The translations under genes and the position numbers were made by a program. From assembly GCA_030950195.1 (NCBI GenBank), contig JAUZRS010000050.1, positions 1-35,640 on the forward strand: 35,640 nt of DNA. Direction: 5' to 3'. Origin of the DNA: Gammaproteobacteria bacterium (GTDB lineage: Bacteria > Pseudomonadota > Gammaproteobacteria > JAUZRS01). This document shows, piece after piece, positions 8,750 through 16,475 of this stretch; within the stretch, counting starts at the first letter, position 1, and every line of letters begins with the position of its first letter. Under the pieces are notes generated by a model. It searched no databases. It had not been told where the DNA came from and saw only the letters and a list, made by a program, of their open reading frames with translations.

Positions 8750-9159
8750 AGTTCCAGTCTCGGCCACGAGAGGAGCTGGATGTCAATATTGCGCCATTGA
8801 TTGATGTGGTGTTTTTGTTGTTGATCTTCTTTATGGTCTCTACCACCTTTCAGCGTGAATCGGAGTTGAAGGTGTCATTACCCGAAGCGAGTGCCAATAC
8901 ACCCGTTGAAGTGCAGCCGTTGCAGATTGTCATTAATGCCACTGGAGACTACTTTATTGGCGGTCAGGAATTGGTGAACAATCAGCTGAGTACTTTGGTT
9001 TCGGCGCTTGCCAAGCTTTCCTCGGGGAATAAAGACTTACCTTTGGTGATTCGTGCCGATGCGCAGACACCGCATCAAGCTGTGATCACGGCGATGGATG
9101 CGGCGGCGCAGCTCGGTTTGGTGCGTCTCTCCATCGCCACCACTCGCAGCTCGGAGTAG
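8746..9159 (+). CDS. exbD: ExbD/TolR-family protein
   Basis: Partner of the upstream ExbB-like channel. The 137-residue product has a short cytoplasmic tail, one transmembrane helix (about 18-36) carrying the essential Asp in APLIDVVFLLLIFFMV (Asp20), and a periplasmic domain ending in the usual VIxAMDAAAQLGL-type segment. The start overlaps the exbB stop (ATGA), which implies translational coupling and a fixed subunit ratio. TolR and ExbD cannot be separated with certainty from sequence alone; the msbA neighbourhood favours the exbD naming. Confidence 0.9.
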   Translation: MKFQSRPREELDVNIAPLIDVVFLLLIFFMVSTTFQRESELKVSLPEASANTPVEVQPLQIVINATGDYFIGGQELVNNQLSTLVSALAKLSSGNKDLPLVIRADAQTPHQAVITAMDAAAQLGLVRLSIATTRSSE

Positions 9160-9163
9160 GTGA

Positions 9164-10930
9164 GTGGCTTCTTCTGAAACAGCCCCTTCTCAGGGGCTGA
9201 ATACCTATCGCCGTTTGCTCTCTTATGTTGCTGGACGTTGGCGTTATTTTGGCATTTCTGTCTTGGGTCTGGCGGTTTATGCCGCTACCGATACGGCTTT
9301 TGCAGCCTTAATGAAGCCGCTGCTGGACGGCAGTTTTGTTGAGCGGGATCCCGAGGTCATTTTTTGGTTGCCGCTGGCCTTGATGGGAGTCTTTGTGGCT
9401 CGTGGTGTGGCGGGGTTTTTTGCCACCTATTTTATGGCCTACGTGGGTTGGCATATCATTAAGCAGTTGCGCCAGCAGATGTTTCATAAACTCATCACCT
9501 TGCCGACGGCGATCTACGACCGCAGTTCGGCGGGGGAGATGATCTCCAAACTGACCTTCAATGTGGAGCGCGTCTCTTCGGCGGCGACCAACTCTCTAAC
9601 GATTTTGATTCGTGACAGCTTGACCATTTTGGGGTTGCTGGGCTGGATGTTTTACCTCAATACTTACATGACCTTAGGCTTTTTGCTGGTGGGGCCTTTT
9701 ATGGCGTGGATCTTTGGCACCATTACGGGGCGTTTTCGCCGCATCAGCCATCGCATTCAAGGCTCTATGGGGCAGGTGACCCATGTGGTTGAAGAGGCGA
9801 TTGAGGGTCATCGGGTGGTGAAGATCTTCGGTGGCACTGAGTACGAGAACGAGCGTTTTGAAAAACTCAATGAAGAGAATCGAGCGCAACAGATGAAGAT
9901 GATTAAAACCCGTGCCATCAGTGTGCCGTTGATTCAATCGTTGGCGGCGTTGGCCTTGGCGGCGATTATTTTTGCCGCTACCCGCGAGAGCATGATTGAT
10001 GAGGTTACTGTTGGCACCTTTATGTCCTTTATGATCGCTATGATGATGCTGTTTGCGCCCTTGAAACGCTTGACGATGGTCAATGAAGAACTGCAAAAGG
10101 GCATTGCGGCTGGGCAGAGTATTTTTGAGCTGTTGGATCAAGAGTCGGAGCCGGATCAAGGACAAACGGCGTTGCAGAAGGTCACAGGCAAGGTGGCATT
10201 TCGTGATGTGAGTTTTGCCTATCAAGCCGACAAAGGCGAGGTGCTCAAGCAGATCAGCTTTGAGATGCAAGCGGGGCAGACGGTGGCCTTTGTGGGGCGT
10301 TCGGGCAGCGGTAAGTCCACTTTGGCCAATCTGATGACCCGTTTATATGAACCGCAGGCGGGTGACATTTTACTCGATGATCAGCCCATCACCGAGGTCA
10401 GTTTGGCCAGCTTGCGGGATCAGTTGGCCTATGTGGGTCAAGATGTGACCCTGTTTAATGACACCATTGCCAATAATATTGCTTATGGCAAATTGGCTGA
10501 ATCAAGTTTGGAGGCAATTCAGCAGGCGGCCAAGGCGGCACACGCTGATGAGTTTATCGCCGCGTTGCCGCAGGGGTATCAGACTCAGGTGGGCGAAAAC
10601 GGCGTGTTGCTCTCCGGTGGTCAGCGTCAACGTCTGGCCATTGCCCGCGCCTTTTTGAAAAACGCACCTATTTTGATTCTGGATGAGGCCACTTCAGCAC
10701 TGGACACCCACTCTGAACGCCATGTTCAAGCGGGTTTAGAGGCATTGCTGCACAACCGCACCACCTTGGTAATCGCGCATCGGCTCTCCACCATTGAACA
10801 TGCGGATCAGATCATGGTGATGGAGGCGGGTGAGATCGTTGAGCGCGGCAGCCATCACGATCTGTTGACTAAACAGGGCGCGTACGCGGCGCTGCACCAA
10901 TTGCAATTTGCCACTGAAAAGGGTGTGTAG
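9164..10930 (+). CDS. msbA: Lipid A export ABC transporter MsbA
   Basis: A half-transporter that, as a dimer, flips the lipid A core across the inner membrane using ATP. The 588-residue product has an N-terminal six-helix domain (about 20-310) and a nucleotide-binding domain with Walker A GRSGSGKST (about 378-386), signature LLSGGQRQRLAIARAF (about 482-497) and Walker B ILILDEATSALD, followed by the H-loop in VIAHRLST. The GTG start lies four bases after the exbD stop, and lpxK begins directly after its own stop, so exbB-exbD-msbA-lpxK are probably one transcript. Length and neighbours fit MsbA rather than a drug exporter. Confidence 0.96.
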   Translation: MASSETAPSQGLNTYRRLLSYVAGRWRYFGISVLGLAVYAATDTAFAALMKPLLDGSFVERDPEVIFWLPLALMGVFVARGVAGFFATYFMAYVGWHIIKQLRQQMFHKLITLPTAIYDRSSAGEMISKLTFNVERVSSAATNSLTILIRDSLTILGLLGWMFYLNTYMTLGFLLVGPFMAWIFGTITGRFRRISHRIQGSMGQVTHVVEEAIEGHRVVKIFGGTEYENERFEKLNEENRAQQMKMIKTRAISVPLIQSLAALALAAIIFAATRESMIDEVTVGTFMSFMIAMMMLFAPLKRLTMVNEELQKGIAAGQSIFELLDQESEPDQGQTALQKVTGKVAFRDVSFAYQADKGEVLKQISFEMQAGQTVAFVGRSGSGKSTLANLMTRLYEPQAGDILLDDQPITEVSLASLRDQLAYVGQDVTLFNDTIANNIAYGKLAESSLEAIQQAAKAAHADEFIAALPQGYQTQVGENGVLLSGGQRQRLAIARAFLKNAPILILDEATSALDTHSERHVQAGLEALLHNRTTLVIAHRLSTIEHADQIMVMEAGEIVERGSHHDLLTKQGAYAALHQLQFATEKGV

Positions 10931-11917
10931 TTGGCCATCGAGTCACATTGGTATCGTCGCAGTTGGCTTTCGCTGCTGTTGTGGCCGTTGTCGCAGCTGT
11001 TTGCCCTGTTGGTGTGGCTGCGCCGCCTTTTTTTTCGCTGGGGGTGGTTGAAGTCAAATAGGTTGCCGGTGCCTCTGGTGGTGGTGGGTAACCTTTCGGT
11101 GGGTGGCACGGGTAAAACACCCTTGGTGGTGGCTTTGGCGAAAGAGCTTACACAAGCCGGTTATCGAGTGGGTATCATCAGCCGTGGTTACGGGGGCCAA
11201 GCCGATGGTTGGCCACAGAGCGTTTCGGCTGACAGTGAGGCAAGTTGGGTGGGTGATGAGCCGTTGCTGATTGCGCGGCGCAGTGACTGCCCCATGTCGG
11301 TAGGAGCAAATCGCTACGCTGCGGGGTTGCATCTGTTGGCACGAGCCGAATGTGATCTGATTCTTGCCGATGACGGTTTGCAACATTACGCTTTGCAGCG
11401 AGATTTTGAGATTGTGGTGCTGGACGGTGAGCGGCGACTGGGCAACGGTTGGCGCTTGCCAGCGGGGCCGTTGCGGGAGTCGGCGGCACGCTTGAGGTCG
11501 GTGGATTGGGTGTTGGTGAACGGCGCTCGTGACCGTGATGAGCTGGGTTTTGATCTGCACGGCGAGCAGTTGGTTTGCCTCTCTGATGCGGCCTCTCGCC
11601 CGTTGGCTGATTTTATCGGCCAGCGCGTTCATGCCGTAGCGGCCATTGGTCATCCTGCTCGTTTTTTTGCTCAGTTGTGTGCCGCAGGTTTGGAACCGAT
11701 TGAACACCCTTTGCCGGATCATCATGTTTTGAAACCTGAAGATGTTAGGTTTGAGGATGATCTGGCGGTGATGATGACAGAGAAAGATGCGGTAAAATGT
11801 CAGGCGCACGCTTTTCGGGCGCAGAAAAATCTCTATTATCTGCCGGTTACGGCAGAGTTGGATCAACCGTTTATAACGTCGTTTTTGGCGGCAGTGAAAA
11901 GGAAATGTGATGGATAA
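10931..11917 (+). CDS. lpxK: Tetraacyldisaccharide 4'-kinase LpxK
   Basis: Phosphorylates the 4' position of the lipid A disaccharide to give lipid IV-A, at the inner face of the inner membrane. The 328-residue product has a hydrophobic N-terminal segment (about 12-36) and a Walker A variant in [15 protein letters not shown] (about 51-65), then GIISRGYGG and [14 protein letters not shown], all typical of LpxK. The start is TTG immediately after the msbA stop; the N terminus aligns with E. coli LpxK from there, which supports the unusual start. The 3' end overlaps the Trm112-like gene by 8 bases. Confidence 0.96.
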   Translation: MAIESHWYRRSWLSLLLWPLSQLFALLVWLRRLFFRWGWLKSNRLPVPLVVVGNLSVGGTGKTPLVVALAKELTQAGYRVGIISRGYGGQADGWPQSVSADSEASWVGDEPLLIARRSDCPMSVGANRYAAGLHLLARAECDLILADDGLQHYALQRDFEIVVLDGERRLGNGWRLPAGPLRESAARLRSVDWVLVNGARDRDELGFDLHGEQLVCLSDAASRPLADFIGQRVHAVAAIGHPARFFAQLCAAGLEPIEHPLPDHHVLKPEDVRFEDDLAVMMTEKDAVKCQAHAFRAQKNLYYLPVTAELDQPFITSFLAAVKRKCDG

Positions 11918-12101
11918 ACGTCTGCTTGATATTTTGGTTTGCCCGTTGTGCAAAAGCCCGCTGATGTACGATAAAAAAGCGGCGGAGTTGATTTGCAAAG
12001 CCGATGCCTTGGCTTATCCGGTGCGCGACGATGTGCCGGTGATGTTGGAAGAGGAGGCGCGCAAATTGACGCTGGAGGAGGTTGAGGACTTGCGGAGTTA
12101 G
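11910..12101 (+). CDS. ycaR: Trm112/YcaR-family small zinc-ribbon-like protein
   Basis: A 63-residue member of the UPF0434/Trm112 family, found between lpxK and kdsB in many gammaproteobacteria. It starts [18 protein letters not shown], with the CPLC pair, and ends with the typical [17 protein letters not shown] block. Only one CxxC pair is visible plus a Cys in LICKAD, so full zinc binding is doubtful. The bacterial function is not settled. ATG 11910 is chosen over GTG 11907 because AAGGA precedes it at good spacing. Confidence 0.93.
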   Translation: MDKRLLDILVCPLCKSPLMYDKKAAELICKADALAYPVRDDVPVMLEEEARKLTLEEVEDLRS

Positions 12102-12105
12102 AACC

Positions 12106-12897
12106 ATGAGTTGCGATTTTCGCATTGTGATTCCAGCCCGTTACGGCTCCAGCCGTCTTCCAGGCAAGCCGTTGGCGCTGTTGGCAGGTAAACCGATGTT
12201 GACCTACGTTTATGAGCAGGCGCTAAAAAGCGAGGCCAGTGAAGTGGTGATTGCCACTGACGATGAGCGCATTTATCGTTTTTCTGAAGAGCTGGGCGCG
12301 CAGGTTTGCATGACTTCGGATCAGCATCGTTCGGGCACCGACCGCATTGCAGAAGTGGCTCAACAGTTGGGTTGGCCCGATGAGACGCTGGTGGTTAATT
12401 TGCAAGGCGATGAGCCGTTGACACCGCCAGAGATTCTAAATCAAGTGGCGCTCAATCTGCATCAACATCCGCAAGCGGGCATTGCTACGCTCTGCTGGCC
12501 GATTCACAACGCCAGTGAACTGCACGACCCGCATGTGGTGAAGGTGGTGCGGGATCGTCAGGATTACGCGCTTTATTTCAGCCGTGCGCCGATTCCGTGG
12601 GAACGTGATGCGCTGGAGTTGGAGAGTACTTCGGTGAATACGGTTTTTCGTCACATTGGCCTGTACGCCTATCGTGTCGGTTTTCTACATGCCTATCGTG
12701 ATATGGAGTTGTGTGAGTTGGAGCAGTTGGAGTCTTTGGAGCAGCTTCGTGCGCTCTGGAATGGGGTGAAAATCCATTGTGGTGAGTCGCTGTTGGTGCC
12801 AGGACATGGTATTGATACGCAGGCGGATCTGCGTCAAGTGGAGGCGCTGTTGGCGATGGAAAAAAATCCTATTGACAGCGAAGTCTCCTCCACTTAG
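12106..12897 (+). CDS. kdsB: CMP-Kdo synthetase (3-deoxy-manno-octulosonate cytidylyltransferase)
   Basis: Activates Kdo with CTP so that it can be added to lipid A. The 263-residue product shows the nucleotidyltransferase start FRIVIPARYGSSRLPGKPL, then VVIATDDERI, HRSGTDRIAE, VVNLQGDEPL and YFSRAPIPWERD, all standard for KdsB. ATG 12106 has GGAG eight bases upstream; the open frame extends to 12082 but overlaps the previous gene. It is the last protein gene of the lipopolysaccharide block before the tRNA. Confidence 0.97.
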   Translation: MSCDFRIVIPARYGSSRLPGKPLALLAGKPMLTYVYEQALKSEASEVVIATDDERIYRFSEELGAQVCMTSDQHRSGTDRIAEVAQQLGWPDETLVVNLQGDEPLTPPEILNQVALNLHQHPQAGIATLCWPIHNASELHDPHVVKVVRDRQDYALYFSRAPIPWERDALELESTSVNTVFRHIGLYAYRVGFLHAYRDMELCELEQLESLEQLRALWNGVKIHCGESLLVPGHGIDTQADLRQVEALLAMEKNPIDSEVSST

Positions 12898-12920
12898 ACT
12901 GCGCGCTCTTCCACATTTGT

Positions 12921-12996
12921 GGGGCTATAGCTCAGCTGGGAGAGCGCTTGCGTGGCACGCAAGAGGTCGGCGGTTCGATCCCGCCTAGCTCCACCA
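12921..12996 (+). tRNA. tRNA-Ala(GGC)
   Basis: A 76-base cloverleaf. Acceptor arms GGGGCTA (12921-12927) and TAGCTCC (12986-12992) pair with one G-T; the anticodon stem is CTTGC/GCAAG around loop GTGGCAC, giving anticodon GGC at 12954-12956, which reads GCC and GCU. The T-arm carries GGTTCGATCC, and the 3' CCA is encoded. It lies 23 bases after kdsB, with no terminator seen between them, and may be processed from the same transcript. Confidence 0.98.
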
Positions 12997-13017
12997 CTTC
13001 ATTTTGAGATCGTCGTT

Positions 13018-13224
13018 ATGGATCTGATTGGGCGTTTAATGACCTATATCGGTTTATTTGTGACGGTTTTTGGTTTTGTTATCGGTTTTACCGTTCTCTT
13101 TCTTTATCCAGACAGCTGGGGTGTTAATATCCTTGCTCTAACCCCGTACGGCATGTTGTTGCTGTTTATGGGCAGCATGAGCTCGTTTTTGTTCGGTAAA
13201 TCTGATGACGATGATAAGCACTAG
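13018..13224 (+). CDS. Small two-helix membrane protein, function unknown
   Basis: A 68-residue protein that I do not recognise. It has two hydrophobic segments, about 10-30 (YIGLFVTVFGFVIGFTVLFLY) and 40-60 (LTPYGMLLLFMGSMSSFLFG), and a highly charged tail SDDDDKH. The frame is open upstream into the tRNA gene, so ATG 13018 is the sensible start; the ribosome-binding site (GAG nine bases upstream) is weak. It lies 21 bases after the tRNA and is followed by a good terminator, consistent with a real gene at the end of the kdsB-tRNA transcript. Confidence 0.7.
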   Translation: MDLIGRLMTYIGLFVTVFGFVIGFTVLFLYPDSWGVNILALTPYGMLLLFMGSMSSFLFGKSDDDDKH

Positions 13225-13238
13225 CACTCTTCTAAATA

Positions 13239-13264
13239 ATTAGGCATTGCCTAATGTTCTTTTT
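13239..13264 (+). terminator. Rho-independent terminator between convergent genes
   Basis: ATTAGGC (13239-13245) and GCCTAAT (13249-13255) pair around a three-base loop, followed by a T-rich run to 13264. It serves the plus-strand small membrane protein gene and overlaps the stop codon of flgN on the other strand. The minus side lacks a clear T-tract. Confidence 0.75.
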
Positions 13265-13737
13265 CTCCACTCATTCTGTTGTGACTTGCCCTGAGCGTTG
13301 TAGATGATGTGTGGTGCCTCAGAATTGTCTTGCAGCACTCGTAGTGCGTCTTCGATTAAATTTTGCTGTTGATGGGTATGGAGTGCATTTTGTTGGTTCT
13401 CCTGTTCACATTTTGCCAGTAGCTCTACGGTGGTGCACCACTCCTCTTTGACTGCTGTGGGCGCTTGTTTGTCACGCAAATAATCGCTCATGCCTTTATT
13501 ACTAAAAGCGTAACCCTCTTTGCTGATGAGACGTCGATGTTTATCGGAGAGATGTTCCAGTTGTTGGCTAAGGCGGTTTTCAGCTTGAATCAGGTCGGAA
13601 AGCGGCTCCATATCGCCGCTTTGCAGCGCTACAGAGACTTGTTCTAGGCAACTCAGTAGTTGCCGGCTGGTATCGTACTCTTTGCCAAGAATGCGGTATA
13701 GGTTTTCATCTTGAATTTGGGCTGCGTGGTTGTGCAT
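13240..13737 (-). CDS. flgN: FlgN-type flagellar export chaperone
   Basis: FlgN binds FlgK and FlgL in the cytoplasm and delivers them to the flagellar export gate. The product from ATG 13737 has 165 residues and is almost wholly helical. It contains a FlgN-like block EYDTSRQLLSCLEQVSVALQSGD followed by a coiled stretch with ENRLSQQLEHL. The frame is open upstream, but only through the flgM gene, so the start is set where ATG overlaps the flgM stop (TAATG). The name rests on position and helical pattern as well as sequence, since FlgN proteins diverge strongly. Confidence 0.87.
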   Translation of the reverse strand: MHNHAAQIQDENLYRILGKEYDTSRQLLSCLEQVSVALQSGDMEPLSDLIQAENRLSQQLEHLSDKHRRLISKEGYAFSNKGMSDYLRDKQAPTAVKEEWCTTVELLAKCEQENQQNALHTHQQQNLIEDALRVLQDNSEAPHIIYNAQGKSQQNEWRKRTLGNA

Positions 13738-14051
13738 TACAGTTTTCCTAAAAGGTCTTCTATTTCTATGAACTTGGCAGCCACTTTTTCGGCATCCAAG
13801 GGGTAGGTTCCATTGGCCAATGCGTGTTTGATACTGGCGACTTTTTTCAGATCTATTTCTGGTTTGGCAGAAAGAAGTTGCTCGTTGCTGTTGAGGCTTT
13901 TGGCGGTTTGGCTGAGAGTAAGAACATCGGTTTTGGCGGTAGGTTGGATGGCGGTTATTTTGTTGCCGTGATTGCATTCGTTGTTGGTCTGTGAATTGCT
14001 GGGTAGAGTAGCAGTAGGGTTGTTTGCAAGGCTGGGGATTGTGTAAGACAT
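13737..14051 (-). CDS. flgM: Anti-sigma-28 factor FlgM
   Basis: FlgM holds sigma-28 (FliA) inactive until the hook-basal body is complete and is then exported. The 104-residue product has a low-complexity Thr/Asn-rich N-terminal half, as expected for a disordered exported protein. Its C-terminal FliA-binding region is typical: VASIKHALANGTYPLDAEK followed by VAAKFIEIEDLLGKL. ATG 14051 is chosen because GGAG lies nine bases upstream; an in-frame TTG at 14066 would overlap that site. A sigma-28-like promoter lies upstream, giving the usual feedback loop. Confidence 0.94.
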   Translation of the reverse strand: MSYTIPSLANNPTATLPSNSQTNNECNHGNKITAIQPTAKTDVLTLSQTAKSLNSNEQLLSAKPEIDLKKVASIKHALANGTYPLDAEKVAAKFIEIEDLLGKL

Positions 14052-14095
14052 GTTAGGTTGCTCCAATAGAGTGGGTAATTAAGAATCACGGTCTT

Positions 14096-14122
14096 GTAAC
14101 GGCTGAGATTTGCTCATATTGA
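14096..14122 (-). promoter_or_regulatory. Sigma-28 (FliA) promoter of flgM-flgN
   Basis: Read on the minus strand, TCAA (14119-14122) is followed after exactly 15 bases by GCCGTTAC (14096-14103), compared with consensus TAAA-N15-GCCGATAA. It lies 45 bases before the flgM start. Correct spacing and a sensible target support it; three mismatches keep the confidence moderate. Confidence 0.6.
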
Positions 14123-14144
14123 GCGAAAATTTAGCTTGTTTAGA

Positions 14145-14891
14145 TTAATAAACAACCGATGCAACGCCATTTCGAATCACCGTGGCTTCTATAATACGTC
14201 CAGAACTGCTGTTTTTAACTCGTATTTTATCGCCATTTGCACCTTTGTTTAGCGCGCGTCCTTGCATGCTAACCCTAATTCCCGCCCGTTGAGCAATCAG
14301 TAAAATCGTATCCCCTGATTTAATCAAATCTTGTTTTGTTAATTGATAGGGCGAGATAATTTGATTTTTTCGTAAGGTTCGTTTGGTTTGTAATCCGTTC
14401 AACTCATTTAGACTTGAATAATAACCGCGAGGTAGGTTTGATAATTTTTGCTCGGTTATGTTGATGTCTTTTGCCGTCAAAATACTGTTTTTAGGTAAAG
14501 AGCGACGAGTCATGAGGGCTTTGACCTTGTAGTCGATTTTGGCACTTAAATAAATTTTCCAGCGATGTGGGCCGGAGCAATGTACTTTAAGCAGCACTCT
14601 GCCGGTATTGTTCTGTTTACCTGCATAGGCAACCTCTATTTTTTTATCGCAGGGTTTTAGTTGCAGGTTTTGATCTAATGTATTGACTTCGATTTCAAGG
14701 TTGGTTGCAGAGAGCCTGCTGTTTTTTTGAATAAATTTTATGATTTCGCTCTCTATCTCTAAAGATAGTGTTTGATTAACCGCAAATATATTGGGACTGT
14801 GAAACAGTACAGAGGCGAATAGAGTGACCCTTAACCAGCCTATGCAAGACTTGATATCGAGTGGTGAAAATTTGACAGTTATTGGATTCAT
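14145..14891 (-). CDS. flgA: Flagellar P-ring assembly chaperone FlgA
   Basis: A periplasmic chaperone that helps FlgI form the P ring. The 248-residue product has an N-terminal hydrophobic signal segment (about 18-37, ending FAV) and a C-terminal SAF-type domain containing TRRSLPKNSILTAKDI, followed by GLQTKRTLRKNQIISPYQL and the usual end GRIIEATVIRNGVASVVY. AGGA lies close to the ATG (about two bases), so the exact start is somewhat uncertain. It is divergent from cheV, with its own sigma-54 element. Confidence 0.94.
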   Translation of the reverse strand: MNPITVKFSPLDIKSCIGWLRVTLFASVLFHSPNIFAVNQTLSLEIESEIIKFIQKNSRLSATNLEIEVNTLDQNLQLKPCDKKIEVAYAGKQNNTGRVLLKVHCSGPHRWKIYLSAKIDYKVKALMTRRSLPKNSILTAKDINITEQKLSNLPRGYYSSLNELNGLQTKRTLRKNQIISPYQLTKQDLIKSGDTILLIAQRAGIRVSMQGRALNKGANGDKIRVKNSSSGRIIEATVIRNGVASVVY

Positions 14892-14963
14892 TTCCTAACT
14901 ACTTGATAAATATTATCTTATTGGTTTTGGTTGGCTGTTTAAAATAGTGTTGTATTGTTATCA

Positions 14964-14979
14964 AGCAATAGCTGTTCCA
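14964..14979 (-). promoter_or_regulatory. Sigma-54 promoter of flgA
   Basis: On the minus strand TGGAACAGCTATTGCT matches TGGNAN-N5-TTGCT with the exact GG-N10-GC spacing. The expected transcript start, near 14953, lies about 60 bases before the flgA ATG. FleQ, encoded later in the window, is the likely activator. Confidence 0.72.
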
Positions 14980-15001
14980 AATCAAGTTGCTGTGTTTGAA
15001 C

Positions 15002-15017
15002 TGGATTGTTTATTGCT
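15002..15017 (+). promoter_or_regulatory. Sigma-54 promoter of cheV
   Basis: TGGATTGTTTATTGCT has correct GG and GC positions and a perfect TTGCT. The expected transcript start is near 15028, before the cheV ATG at 15084. It is divergent from the flgA element 22 bases away, so both could be served by shared enhancer sites. Confidence 0.65.
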
Positions 15018-15083
15018 CAAATAATAATAGGTTTAAGGTCTTAGGATCATTTTGATGTCAAAAATTTAACGGAAATTGTGTAT

Positions 15084-16019
15084 ATGACTGGATTTATCGC
15101 TTCTGTAGATACCCGTACGCAGCTGGCAGGGCGAAATAGAATGGAGCTATTGCTGTTTCGTCTTTCCGGTAAACAGTGTTTTGGTATCAACGTATTCAAG
15201 GTGCGAGAGGTGATTCAATGCCCACCTTTGACTGTGATACCCAAATCACATCCAGTGATTCGAGGCATGGCGCACATTCGAGGCACCACTATGTCGGTGA
15301 TGGATTTGAGTTTTGCCATTGGTTTAAGCGCTATGGATGAGCAGCAATCGTCATTTTTAATCATCACTGAGTATAACAATAACATGCAGGGGTTTTTGGT
15401 TGCTGCGGTGGATCGCATTGTTAACCAGAGTTGGAAGGATATCTTGCCGTTGCCAAAAGGGGGAATCAGCTCCAGTTATTTGACTGCGGTTACAAAAATT
15501 GACAATGAAATGATCGAGATTATTGATGTTGAGCGGGTTTTATCCGAGGTGATCGGTACAGATGAGTCTCTCTCCGATGAGTACATTCAGTCGGATTGCT
15601 TGGATCACTGTGAGAAAAAGCTGATCTTGATCGTTGATGACTCGGTGGTGGCACGCAACCAGATCAAACGTACCGTAGAGCAAATTGGCTGTGAAACGGT
15701 GTTGGCATTGGACGGTGAAGAAGCACTGACGTTGCTGAGTGGCTGGGCGAGCAACTCTGATCCTGAGTTTGAGCGTTTGGCAATGATTATTTCGGATATC
15801 GAAATGCCAAAAATGGACGGTTATACTTTAACCCGTAACATTCGTAAAAACGATGACCTAAAACATCTAAAAGTCATTTTGCACACCTCATTAAGTGGCG
15901 GGTTTAACCAGTCGATGGTGAGCAAAGTGGGCGCTGATGAATTTATCTCTAAATTCAGTTCCGATGCCTTGGCTAAATCGATCATTAAAAATATGAAAGC
16001 GTTGCAAGAGATGAGTTGA
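15084..16019 (+). CDS. cheV: Chemotaxis adaptor protein CheV (CheW-REC)
   Basis: CheV couples chemoreceptors to CheA and can be phosphorylated for adaptation. The 311-residue product has a CheW-like domain (about 18-165; FGINVFKVREVIQ, then PVIRGMAHIRG) and a receiver domain (about 178-305). The receiver keeps the acidic pair Asp185-Asp186, phospho-acceptor Asp238 in ISDIEMPKMDGY, the Thr in LHTSLS and Lys290, so it should be active. ATG 15084 has GGAA at proper spacing; GTG 15078 is too close to it. cheR, which often follows cheV in related clusters, is absent; flgB follows instead. Confidence 0.95.
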   Translation: MTGFIASVDTRTQLAGRNRMELLLFRLSGKQCFGINVFKVREVIQCPPLTVIPKSHPVIRGMAHIRGTTMSVMDLSFAIGLSAMDEQQSSFLIITEYNNNMQGFLVAAVDRIVNQSWKDILPLPKGGISSSYLTAVTKIDNEMIEIIDVERVLSEVIGTDESLSDEYIQSDCLDHCEKKLILIVDDSVVARNQIKRTVEQIGCETVLALDGEEALTLLSGWASNSDPEFERLAMIISDIEMPKMDGYTLTRNIRKNDDLKHLKVILHTSLSGGFNQSMVSKVGADEFISKFSSDALAKSIIKNMKALQEMS

Positions 16020-16028
16020 ATTCCTTGT

Positions 16029-16044
16029 TGGCATATATACTGCC
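16029..16044 (+). promoter_or_regulatory. Sigma-54 promoter of the flgB-flgL operon
   Basis: TGGCATATATACTGCC matches TGGCAY-N5-YTGC with exact spacing. It begins ten bases after the cheV stop, with an expected transcript start near 16055, just before the flgB ribosome-binding site. The rod and hook genes downstream are tightly packed, with no internal promoter seen until fliC. Confidence 0.75.
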
Positions 16045-16077
16045 CCTGCATTGTTATTACAGTGACAAGGAGCTGAA

Positions 16078-16473
16078 ATGGGGTTCAACTTTGATAAAGT
16101 ATTAGGAGTGCATGAGAAAGCGCTCTATTTGCGTTCGCAGCGTACGGCGATATTAGCGTCTAATATTGCCAATGCGGATACACCTAATTATAAAGCCAAA
16201 GATATTGATTTCAGATCAATATTATCACAATCGAAGCAGACAGCTGCTCTGCCTCTAGCGCACAACAATCCACGGCATATTTCTAACTCAAACCGTTCGT
16301 TTTCTGCGGCGTTGCAATACCGCAACCCAAACCAAGCTTCTTTGGATGGCAATACGGTGGATCCTCAATTGGAAAAAGCGGCTTTTTCAGAAAATTCAGT
16401 TCGTTATCAAGCCACTCTGCAACTGCTTGGCGGTAAATTCAAAGGCCTGTTAACGGCCATTAAGGGCAATTGA
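16078..16473 (+). CDS. flgB: Flagellar proximal rod protein FlgB
   Basis: A rod subunit in the periplasm, one of the first axial proteins added. The 131-residue product shows the rod-family start LYLRSQRTAILASNIANADTPNYKAKDID and a C-terminal helix RYQATLQLLGGKFKGLLTAIKGN. ATG 16078 follows AAGGAG at good spacing. It is first in the rod-hook operon and lies just downstream of the sigma-54 element at 16029. Confidence 0.97.
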   Translation: MGFNFDKVLGVHEKALYLRSQRTAILASNIANADTPNYKAKDIDFRSILSQSKQTAALPLAHNNPRHISNSNRSFSAALQYRNPNQASLDGNTVDPQLEKAAFSENSVRYQATLQLLGGKFKGLLTAIKGN

Positions 16474-16475
16474 TT

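Noticed and set aside
9674-10270. Minus-strand open frame of 198 codons opposite msbA
   Set aside because: It is a shadow of the conserved msbA coding frame, His/Leu/Arg-rich, with no recognisable domain.
11054-11998. Long minus-strand open frame of 314 codons opposite lpxK
   Set aside because: lpxK on the plus strand has clear family motifs; the antisense frame has low-complexity His/Gln/Arg-rich content typical of a shadow.
13738-13977. N-terminal extension of flgN through the flgM gene
   Set aside because: The extra 80 residues overlap the well-supported flgM gene in another frame and are Gln/Arg-rich without family similarity.
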